In this document: one piece after another, positions 34,199 through 43,621 of the stretch
How the letters are laid out: each line of letters begins with the position of its first letter
Numbering within the stretch: the first letter of the stretch is position 1
NCBI GenBank assembly: GCA_024180945.1
Contig: JAKSGN010000033.1
Location: 992,001 to 1,056,000, forward strand
Source of the DNA: Macrophomina tecta
Lineage: Eukaryota > Ascomycota > Dothideomycetes > Botryosphaeriales > Botryosphaeriaceae
DNA: 64,000 bases
Direction: 5' to 3'
Notes under the pieces: generated by a model
The model's database searches: none
The model's input: only the letters and a program-made list of their open reading frames with translations
Told to the model about the DNA's origin: nothing
Made by a program: the position numbers and the translations under genes

Positions 34199-34728
34199 TT
34201 ACCTACGGTCGTCGCCGCCAATACGTTCAAGGGCCTGTAAGTTCGTGTCAGCATCCCGCTACTGAGGCCCTAGTATGGAGAATAGAGCTGAAATATTTTC
34301 GGACGGGGCGCCGGAGCCGTACCTCGAGCATGACGACAGAGTTGCCGCGAATGACCTGCAGCATCTTGATCAGCGGTGCCCTATGTTTTCCGGGATTAAC
34401 AATTACGTACACACATGCCGATGCGAACTTTCTCGCCACCGGCCTTTTCTTCGACGGCCTCGTCGAGGACAATGTTCAGGAAAACCTGTGGGTAGCGGAT
34501 GTCAATCTCGGTGGTCCACCTAAGCTGCGGAGCTTGACCGGAGGGAGAGGCTTACATCGTAGCCGCGAAGGACGCCAATAACTTTGCGTGAGCCGTTAAG
34601 TTGGACGAAAAGGCGTTTGTCAAGGTACTGTGAGAGCTGTTAGAGCGGGATTGATCTCTTCGGGAGAAGAGAAGCTGCCAGAAATTCCACACGGTACCTT
34701 CTTCAGTTCCGGTTGAGCCTGAGGCATG
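34199..34728 (-). CDS. Small nuclear ribonucleoprotein G (Sm-G)
   Basis: Five tiny exons, 34728-34699, 34627-34556, 34485-34411, 34355-34323 and 34234-34199, encode 81 residues. All four introns (55-88 nt) are phase 0 with GTAC/GTAAG donors. The protein reads MPQAQPELKKYLDKRLFVQL at the start. Sm1 motif residues follow in LNGSRKVIGVLRGYDVFLNIVLDEA, and the Sm2 motif is CVIRGNSVVMLE, ending in ALERIGG. This order is specific to Sm-G, one of the seven Sm proteins that form the heptameric ring on U1, U2, U4 and U5 snRNAs. Each exon is too short to look like a gene on its own. The gene is divergent from the Ntr2 gene, another splicing factor, 336 nt away. Confidence 0.95.
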
Positions 34729-35064
34729 ATTATAGATAGGCGCGGGTGTATGGTCGAATGGCTTCTCTGAGGTGCGGTTGACGGGAAATATGCGCAGGCG
34801 GTTGTTGGCGGACAGATGATGTTGGAGATGCGACAGCGCTGAGCTCAAGTTCGCGCGTCGACGCGCCAAGACTACATACTGCCTGTCTTCACCGCCCGCC
34901 GCTGTGACATTTCTCGAGCTGCAGGCTGGAGCACTCCAACATCACGACATCATTCTCACACCAGTCTCGCGCCGCCACAGAGCCCCCGTGCATTTTCAAT
35001 CCAAGATCCGAGCCACTATAAACACATCTGGAGGACCGTTGCTGGATCAACAACAAGCGCAATC
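34729..35064. promoter_or_regulatory. Divergent promoter between Sm-G and Ntr2 genes
   Basis: Only 336 nt separate the two start codons, so the genes probably share a bidirectional promoter. CCACTATAAACAC at about 35013 resembles a TATA element toward the plus-strand gene. Confidence 0.45.
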
Positions 35065-36477
35065 ATGAGAAAGTCATTCGGTGCACGGCGCGTCCCGCGC
35101 AAGGTCGGCCAGGACGACGACGAAGATGCAGGCGCCACCAGCTCGGGCACTGACGCAGGCGCCCAATCACCAGGTCAGTACTTCTGCACTATTACCTTAC
35201 CATGCAACGAAAGTTCCGGTTCTGACACGCTTGCCCCGGACAGATCGCTGATCAAAAGCCTGACAGAACCCGTTGTAAAGCGCCCGGCCGTCGCAAAGGG
35301 AAAGAAACGCTCGTCTCTCCGTCTCTCATTTGGTCCTGGTGAAAGCGATGCGGATGGCGACGAAGAAGGTGGTGCTGTGTTCACGCCGAAGAAGTCGAAT
35401 CTGAGCAGGATAGCAGCGGAGAAGAATGCTGAACGCAAAGGTCTTCGGGTCTCGTTGACTTCAGACCAATTGCCGTCGCGGAGAGAAGTCGCGGAGGATC
35501 GCCCGAGCTACAGCAAGGAAGCGCTGGCGGAACTGCGCGAATCGCAACCATCGACACCCAAAGATACAGGACCAAGCGCTGGAGAGGAGGATGAGCCTGC
35601 AGGGAAAGAGATCGATATCGCGGCCAAGTTCGGACCACTTGCCAGTATGAAAATCTCCTCGGCTATTCCTACTGATGCGGAAATCCGGGAAAAGAAAGAG
35701 CGCAGGCGAAGACTGGCAAAGGAGTCAGGTTACATGTCACTGGATGCAGATGATGACAGGGAGAGGACAGTGTATGATGATGAGAATGCGTATGACAGTG
35801 ACGACCTGAACCGCCCTCGCGACATCACGATTCGGACATCCATCAAGGAAAAGTATCCCGAGGGACGCTTGGTGCATGAAGACGAGGACATTGCTGAGGG
35901 TTTCGATGACTACGTCGAGGACGGCCGTATATCACTTGGCCGTAAAGCAGAGCGTGAGGCTGCAAAGAAGCGCCGTGAGGAAATGGCAAGCATGATCGCG
36001 AATGCTGAGGGCGACGGTTCTGGCGATGATGGCTCAGATGACTCGGAGGCTGAACGCAACGCTGCGTATGAAGCAGCGCAGACAAGAGCTGGTACATACG
36101 GCACAAGAGATGCACACGCAAACGATCCGCAGCGGCCTCGCACCCCACCGAAGGTTTCAGCAATACCAGAACTGGGTGGTGTTCTGGCGCGACTTCGCGC
36201 GTCATTGAAGGAGCAGGAGGACGCCAAAGCAACGAAGGTGAAGAGATTAGAGGAACTGGCAAGGGAAAAGGCGGATATTGCATCTCAGGAATCATGGATC
36301 CAAAGTCAGCTGAAGCTAGCCGGAGACAAGTATGAGAAACTAAGAATAGAAGCTGGAGGGGCCGGTAGTGCGTCGAGCCCGGTAAATGGGGTGGACAGTG
36401 CAGCTGCAAGTGAAAGAGGACTGGACAGCTTGGGAGGAACACCGGCAGCAATGACAAGCGATGGCGATGAGGTATAA
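35065..36477 (+). CDS. NTR2: Ntr2-like spliceosome disassembly factor
   Basis: An open frame of 470 residues from MRKSFGARRVPRKV. Conserved Ntr2 (nineteen complex-related protein 2) blocks are LRLSFGPGE, VFTPKKSNLSR, EDRPSYSKEALAELRESQPSTPKD, a basic helix EKKERRRRLAKE, and a C-terminal coiled coil around ARLRASLKEQEDAKATKVKRLEE. In yeast, Ntr1-Ntr2-Prp43 releases the lariat intron and disassembles spent spliceosomes; Ntr2 bridges to Brr2. A 66-nt segment near 35180-35245 has an acceptor (GGACAG) and a CTGAC branch and is a multiple of three, so it may be an intron. The frame is also open if it is retained, which shifts only 22 residues. Confidence 0.85.
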   Translation: MRKSFGARRVPRKVGQDDDEDAGATSSGTDAGAQSPGQYFCTITLPCNESSGSDTLAPDRSLIKSLTEPVVKRPAVAKGKKRSSLRLSFGPGESDADGDEEGGAVFTPKKSNLSRIAAEKNAERKGLRVSLTSDQLPSRREVAEDRPSYSKEALAELRESQPSTPKDTGPSAGEEDEPAGKEIDIAAKFGPLASMKISSAIPTDAEIREKKERRRRLAKESGYMSLDADDDRERTVYDDENAYDSDDLNRPRDITIRTSIKEKYPEGRLVHEDEDIAEGFDDYVEDGRISLGRKAEREAAKKRREEMASMIANAEGDGSGDDGSDDSEAERNAAYEAAQTRAGTYGTRDAHANDPQRPRTPPKVSAIPELGGVLARLRASLKEQEDAKATKVKRLEELAREKADIASQESWIQSQLKLAGDKYEKLRIEAGGAGSASSPVNGVDSAAASERGLDSLGGTPAAMTSDGDEV

Positions 36478-39400
36478 AGTACTTCTGGGGGTCCCTAGGC
36501 TGACGTAGAGATACCTTGGTCAGAGAAAGGATTCATTTCAACGCTGTCCGTTTCGCTGACCCGCCGTTTCACTGATCCGCCTATGGTCGGTACGGCTTCA
36601 AATTGTGAGAAGGGTTGATACATTGATTTGTCCCAGACTAGCTAGTCGCTAGAATCACTTGGGTCTGATCGACGATTCGCCATTGATAATGGTAAGAGGA
36701 AACTCCCGCGTGTTCGCCGTGGCTTATTTGGCTTCGTCCACAGAATTTGCGGTCAATCGTTCTGTCACTCGCTCTCAAGCCGACTTCAGACTGGAACTCC
36801 CGGGGCGAGGCAAGATGAAGTGCTCAAGTCTCAAATTCACCTTCAGCCATCACTTCGTCTGCCGGAATTCACGCACTTCATTCCTGTTCACTCAGCTTAC
36901 TTGTGAAGCATTATGTCATGGCTAAATCGGGGCCAAAGAATACCACATAGCGTACGTTGAAGGGCCATGTCGGTTCAACAAGAGCATCTTTGGTCAGGTC
37001 TGAGGGTCTCAATTGACAACAAGTGCCTACCAATACGTCAATAAGGGAAAAGTGAGTTCGAATCACATACAAAACACAGCACAGGATAATTTTTCTTTCT
37101 TTTTCTTTTTTCCTTCGCCTGCTGCTGCTTAAACCCCTCGTGGGCTGCACTTAAGAGGTCTCTACCACGCTTGCCGGATCATTCCTTTCTGGAAAGCACA
37201 GGAATTCTCTTCGGAGATACAAGGGATCGAACTACTTGGAGTGCGCGTAGGCGAACAATTTGGTCAAACTCGTATTGCCGTGGGTGTCCATAAGGACTGG
37301 GTAGTTGGCTCTGGCGAGTGCAGTATAAGCAACGCCTACAGATCTCCAGCGACTCGTTTACATGATCATGGGGCGTTTTAACGTCATGATGGCGACGTCC
37401 GCCTTGAGTGGGTTGGCGGGACGACCACCTACTAAAGAGAAAAGCTGTCGAAGTCTGAGCCTGAAGGAGCTTATCCAAGAGTAACCCGCACGCCAAACAT
37501 GTTATACAGGTGAGAAGAAGCTTCGTGGAAGACCCGGAATCGCCGTTGGTCCAAGAAGGCTTTCGTCAACCCACGACACAAAAGGTGAGAGTGGTCAGCA
37601 GGACATCTATTTTCCACATCAGCCTAATATAGACGCCCTTGCCGTATAGCCATAGGCCAACCACGCGATGTTTCTGCAGGTGGTGGCACATCGCTCCATC
37701 GGGTGGCTCTTCCTTCCATTATTTAGTCTCCTTCAACTTTCAGCTCAGCACCAAATGTTGAAAAACCAAATTGCCTTTAGATAGCGTCTGATGCCACTGG
37801 TGCAATGGTCTACAGATCTCGGAGACATCCGCTTTTGAGGCACACTTTCAGCTGCGCCAGCCAGGCCAGACCCTCTCCCGCCGTCAACCGTCTTTACTGA
37901 CAGGGAAGCCACATCCCCTCCACCAATCCAAAGACCGGGAAACAGTCCAGCCACCATGGAACTCAGAACCCCCATACAAGTACAAGCAACGAGAAGCCTA
38001 GGCGTGGCAAGCCATCAGGTTGGGAGCTAATTTACCCGTCGTCTTCGTAATAGCATCGCTCTGGCCCTTTCACGCAAAATATTTTCCCACGCTCCGAATG
38101 CGTTCGCCACGCTACTCCTTCACGGAAATGCTTACCCCATACGTCCATCAATGCATACCTCGAGGCGAGATCCTTTCCAACGGACGCCTCGGGAACGAGC
38201 CAACAGGATGGTTGTGCCCAACAGCCCCGCGGCTTCCTCCGGTCCCCCGTCCCACGGCAAATCTTCTCGTTCAGCTGGCACGAGCGTGGCGCGGAAGCTG
38301 AGCACGGGGCGTTCAATAAACAGCCTACTTTTGCCAATAAGTCGCACTGCCGTGCATGAAGACGCTTGGCGCATGAGCGTTCAGTGACCGTGGGGGGAAT
38401 CTGGCATGTGGCAGTGGCCCTTGCGCTGACATTTGGTCCGTTCGGCAGCAGTGCGCATGAATTAGGATCGTGGCGTGCTTTAAGAGTACTTCGAGCGGTG
38501 TCTGCAAATGATACTAGGCAGAGGGGAGGCACACCGACTCCGTAAATAGATCACGTCAGCGTGAGGAGTTGCGGCAGTGAGGGGATTGGATGGCGGACAT
38601 GATCGTGGCGGAAGAAGCAATGCACCGTCTTCATGCTAAGCCAAGGGAAAGGCGTGCCATGACACACAAGGTTCGCAATCCATGTCGAATATAGCTTGAG
38701 AAATCCCCTGGAAAAGGTCGGCCAGCCCTTCAGGAGACGCATTGCAGACCAGCCAATCAGGAACGATGCAGTGCGATTATGCGTTCGAGGTCGTTCACTA
38801 CACCATTATCATCCAGCAAGAGACGCCGTACGAATTGCAGATCAGTTCGCTTGAATTGTCTGGGGCTAAGTTCTCGCTTGGTTTTGTGGTGTGCGCCGCC
38901 AATGTCACAATCCGTAGTGGATATGTCGACATCACACTCGCAACCCCCAGCACCACGGCACAATTTTCCGCAAGCAACATCTATTCGAGATAATGCGTTT
39001 CCTGGATCACAGTCCAGTATCTAAGCATCGTTTTCAGCGAATTTATCATTGATGGCGGTATTGAGGGATTCCACCTCCTCGGTTCTGCTCCGCTCGTGTT
39101 CTTGGGTACTGGATTTGACCCACGAACCCGGACTGCGGGAGATGGTGCAATCTTTGCAGGTTGTGAGACATCCTCAAAGGGATGTATGATGCAAGTGATC
39201 TCGCAGATGTCTTTGTGTCAGATACGCGTCATTCGAATTCGACCGAAAGCTCGCCGTCGAAGCTGCTCCCCGGCATTCGTTACCAAAGGCTTCGACGTCA
39301 ACGTCAGAGAAAGATGCAGGTGCATTCCCTAAAGATTCCACTTGTGGGCTTACAGGCCCACTATCTTTTTGGGGAATTGGAGCTCTGGGCAGGCAATTAG

Positions 39401-40766
39401 AACGTCATTTATGAGCGAAGTGCTTAGGGGGAGCGTATCAACAGCGCATTACAATGCTTTCTATGATAATATGCTATCAAAATGCCAATGGCCTTCATGG
39501 TGGGCATGAGATGAGGGCAATCAGCGCCGCTCGAATGTTTTGATTTGAACATCATAAGGGAATGGCTAAGTACACCAGAGATTGACCTTTTCAGCGGGAT
39601 AGTTTCCCGGAGGATGGCATTGATAGAGCAGGATTTCTATAACAAACACCAGACGTGCAGAAGAGTAGCATGAAGCATCCAATCAAATAAAATGCGGACG
39701 AGGACACAATCCCTCCTCTCTGCGACGACGTCACCCCGGGCGACTTCATCCACCCCACCGTTGAATTCCCCATCATAGCTGAAAACCACCTATCCCAGCC
39801 CTCCGACCAGCGCCTCACCCCATTCCCGCCCACACGAGCCGTTCCGCGCACTCCGTTGATCACCTAAGCAAGAAACCACGCTATTACCTAACCGGTTCGG
39901 CGAGCAGCATTCGCGTTACCAGAAGCCAACACGCGAACGATAAGCGGACTCGCCAACTTAAGAACTTGTTACCCAGAAAAAGACCCGCAGTCATCCGGAG
40001 CGGAGAACCGTGACGGAAAAAAAAAAAAAAAAAAAAGAAATGGGCACCTCGCGCCAAGGAGCCAGTAAAGCGGATACCCCGTATCTCGACGCTCGTCCAT
40101 TCATGAACAAACGAGGAATTTTCCGTGGGCTTTTTTTACGGGGCTGATTCTAGGTTCTGTCCCTTAATCCCGCTCGTTAATTCCCTGTCTCTGTTTTTCT
40201 GCGTATTCTTGCGAAGCGGCGCCGATGCCGGTTGTCGATCTCCGTGGCATGCGCCCAGCGCGCGTGCACGATGGCGGGGTGCCTTGCATGGTTTGGTGGT
40301 AAAGCCGAACCTCGTTCAGCAAAAAAAAAAGAAAAAAGAAAATCATGTCAACAGGGACAAAAGACTCAGACACCGCCATTTGAAATTATCTGATAATGGT
40401 GCAAGTATACCTTACAAGAAGAGTACATGAGAGCAACTCATGGAACGAATCGAATGCAATACTAATATGCAGTACAGAAAAGAGACAGCCTTCATAATCC
40501 AGAATCCATGCAGTAAGAATACAGGCTACATTCCGGGGACCGCAGTCCAGGGAGAGGTATCGTGAGGAAAACTGATGAGGAAATCTTTCCAGCTTACCAC
40601 TAAATTCCCCCGTACTCGGAACGCATAGCGAGCTGAAAACCAAAACGCCAGGTATAGACTACACCAGGTTGCCCTTTCCTCTGGTATGAACGTCGATAAA
40701 GCCAACGCCACCATATAATCATTTTCCTTAACCGTAATGCATCATCATCGGGTGTATGTTCGTATT
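36478..40766. other. 4.3-kb gene-poor region
   Basis: No gene is supported on either strand. Short frames exist (for example about 83 residues at 38742-38993, and a minus-strand stretch near 39180-39330), but none has recognisable motifs or clear splice partners. A 20-A run lies at 40017-40036. It may hold decayed elements, long UTRs or non-coding transcripts. Confidence 0.5.
40017..40036 (+). repeat. 20-nt poly-A run
   Basis: Uninterrupted A run in the gene-poor region; no transposon-like ORF lies beside it. Confidence 0.85.
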
Positions 40767-41882
40767 TCATTTCGCGTGATCGATCATTTGTTGGTAGATA
40801 TCTTCTGGGATGCGTTGTGCATTGGCGACGACGAGCCCAATGATTGACTTGGCCTGCAGCGGCGGCAGAGAGCGTAGGATTTGGTTTGGGCTGGCAAAAC
40901 CGTCAGTGGTCAAAGCGGTCACGAGACTGAGTCAGCGTGACGACTTACCTCGGGCTCGCCAAGATCTGGTCACGGATGAGGACGAGCTGGGCCACAATGC
41001 ACAAGATGTTCAGGTGGGGACCGTAAGCAAAAAGAAAGTCCCACAAAAGCAGAACTTCGGGCAGCGGGGGCGTGCAGGCACACATGGTCAGTACGGATGC
41101 AAATGCGTAGATCTCGGCCTTCAGGCCCTTGGATGCCAAGTGGGAGAACAGCTTGGGGTCCACGATCTCCAGAACCGTGTCCACCAAAGCCAGGCCCTTG
41201 TGCACGCCCTCCATGGAGCCGCGGACGTATCCAGGGCACTCGTTTGTGATGAACCTGTCAAAAGCAACAAAAGCCTCGGTCTCACTGCGCGCAACGTAGA
41301 GGAACGGGGCGGCTAGCACATTCATGCCCTGGACATAGCCGACCTGCTCAGCATGGTCGCCGTGCTGGGACTGCGAGCCTTCGGTAATGGTGGTGCCGGT
41401 CAAGGAGCTCCGCGCCAGATCGGGGCTGCCAAAGTCAGATAGAGTTGGTGGGGATTGCCAGCCGTTGACACGGGCCTCGTTAGCATCGTGCAGCTTCCAG
41501 GCGACGGCATTCAGGACGCGGGTCAAGCTGTTCTCGGTAACGCGACGGCGGAAGAGCGGATCGGTAGCAAGAGTGCGGAAGGTGTCATTGCGTATCTTGG
41601 TGTAGGCGGGGGAGGCACCCTGGCGCACGAGGTCAAGATAGACGTCGGTCCGGATCGGAGCAGCGTTCAGGAAGGTCAGCCAGATGTAGATGCGCAGCTC
41701 GGACTGTGATGAAGCACGTGTCAGTGGGAGAAGGCCGGCGGCGGGCAATTGCTTCTGTGTACCATGCCATCGCTGTTGCTTGGAATGCCCGTCATGAGAA
41801 TGTGGTGGCGCAGATCATCCAGGCCCGCGGCGAGATCTCCTCCCGGCGGGCCCTTGAGGAGGAACAGGTCGAGGTTGGTCAT
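40767..41882 (-). CDS. BUB2: Bub2/Cdc16-type Rab-GAP-domain mitotic checkpoint protein
   Basis: Exons 41882-41763, 41703-40949 and 40890-40767 give 332 residues; introns are 59 and 58 nt. The TBC (Rab-GAP) domain has the arginine finger in KIRNDTFRTL and the glutamine finger in GYVQGMNVLAAPFL. GYVRGSMEGVHKGLALVD, ASKGLKAEIYAF, LLLWDFLFAYGPHLNIL and the C-terminal PPLQAKSIIGLVV match the Bub2/Cdc16 subgroup. With Byr4/Bfa1 it forms the GAP for the Spg1/Tem1 GTPase at the spindle pole body, restraining mitotic exit and septation until the spindle is positioned. The start ATG gives MTNLDLFLLKG; the frame is open further upstream but has no ATG. It is divergent from the sulfate permease gene. Confidence 0.9.
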
Positions 41883-41977
41883 GGCCGCAGAATGGGCGGC
41901 TGGGGCAGGGAGTCGGAGATGCACTGCGGCGGCGGTGGTGGTGGTGGCCGTCAAGGGGCGAATGCGCGTCGAGCGGA

Positions 41978-42015
<38 letters not shown>

Positions 42016-43621
42016 TCAGCAGTGTCCTGGCAGCTGTCGCGTCCTCAGTCTGTTGTTGTTAATTGCGATGGCTGGCGCCGTTGTCTGAGCGCCGCACGGC
42101 GGGAGCAGGCTTGGCGGCCGCTTGTTTCAGCTCTGGCAGAGAAGCGCGGGCGCGGCGATCGCGCAGGCGGCATCGCAACTGTCGCGGGCGACACGGGCAG
42201 ACGGGCGCAAGCGCGGAGAAGCGGCTACAGCCAACAACGGCGCACGGGGCGCCCGAGGCGGAGCTGCTCTGTCTGCGACTAACAAGGACGCGCCGGCTGT
42301 CCTCTGCGGCTGCAGAACCCTGCTGCCGCGTCGCTGGTTGAGGGAGCGTCAATTTGCCTGGGCCACGCATAGGGCAGGTCTCCTGTCGATGGAGCGATCC
42401 CTGGAGAAAGGACCGGCCAGCCGTGCTTGGCTGGATGGGTCCGCCGCGCGTAACAAGCTCGTCGAGCCTCAGGCAAACGTCATCGCCGCCGCGGATGCGC
42501 GAGGGAGTGCCAAGGCCAGAGGGGCGGAACAAGCCATGCAGGCGGCGGGCGGCGGGCGGCGGCGGACGGCACTTGACCTGGGCCTGGGTCTGGCTGGGCA
42601 GAGGAGCCGCAAGTGACTGCACGCGAACGTCAGCCCGCGGGTGCTGCGCACGTTATTTGAGCCAGCCGGCAGTTGCAGCGGCGACGCGACGCTCGGTGGC
42701 GCACAGGCTCTGCCTAGCGCGAGCTTTTGCAGGCGGCGCAAAACGACATACGCTCGCCCGAGCACGCAAGACGCACGCCCTCCCATTGGCCGTGCCGCCC
42801 ACAACACCTCCAGATCCGTGACCTCAGTCTCCGCCGCCCTCCCTACCTTAGGCCACCACACGTCAGATACCGGGTCCTCAGCATGCTCTGATCGCGCCGC
42901 GGGGGGCAAATGCGCCCTTCCCACCGCACCAGCTGCCTGCCTGCCCCGGTGCTCCACCAGGCTAATTTCAAACTTTAACTTAACGCCGATGTCGTGATGT
43001 TCCTTTTGAGCATGTGCTCTGCCCGCTGCGAGCCTCTTCCCATCTCTCCCATCTTGCTCCCAGTCCCCTTCCCGCGGCACACTCCCAGATCCCTAGCTCC
43101 CGCCTGATCGGGTCAGCTCGACACCTCTCCGCCCTTCCCCACGGCCGCCTGCCTATCACAGCGCCGGGGGCGTTCTGGAGGCCATCACGCAATCCTCAGC
43201 TCTTTGTCACAACCCCCGTCTGCGCCGCCGGCTGAGCTGCTACTTCCGTCTAGATTGGCCTGACAAGCCGCAACTTCGCCCTCCAGCGCCTAGCCTCCAA
43301 GCCCACCCAAGCGAGCGGCCGCATTTGGCTCCCGCTCCTCTGGGATCCCCAAGTCAGTCCATCGGTCAGAGCGCGGTCCCGAGGAGATTCTGCACACTGG
43401 CCTAGAAAAGCAAACAATTTCGCCGCTGGCCGAGACGCCCGCTGCTGTGCTCAGGGTCTCTATAAACTGCTCGCCCAGGCCTCCGGTGCTCCCACAGGCC
43501 GACGCTTGATCCTGCAGCCCCATCCTTGCTCCTTGTCTTGGGCCAGCGACTATCCCATCAGCCCGGTCTTGTGTCTCCTGCTCCAAACTCTTGTTCCTGG
43601 TCCAAGCTTTCCCCAAGCTCC
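41883..43621. other. GC-rich divergent promoter region of Bub2 and sulfate permease genes
   Basis: Long overlapping frames on both strands here are explained by high GC content; none has domain-like composition. Probably promoters and leaders. Confidence 0.5.
41980..42016 (+). repeat. (GGCGTC)n hexanucleotide repeat
   Basis: About six copies of GGCGTC, roughly 100 nt upstream of the Bub2 start codon, probably in its 5' leader or promoter. Confidence 0.85.

Noticed and set aside
37050..37080. T-arm-like GTGAGTTCGAATCACAT
   Set aside because: The stem has a mismatch and no cloverleaf with an anticodon arm can be built on either strand.
41883..43080. Long overlapping frames of 155-203 codons on both strands
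   Set aside because: They overlap each other in GC-rich promoter DNA, have Arg/Ala/Pro-rich random composition and no motifs.
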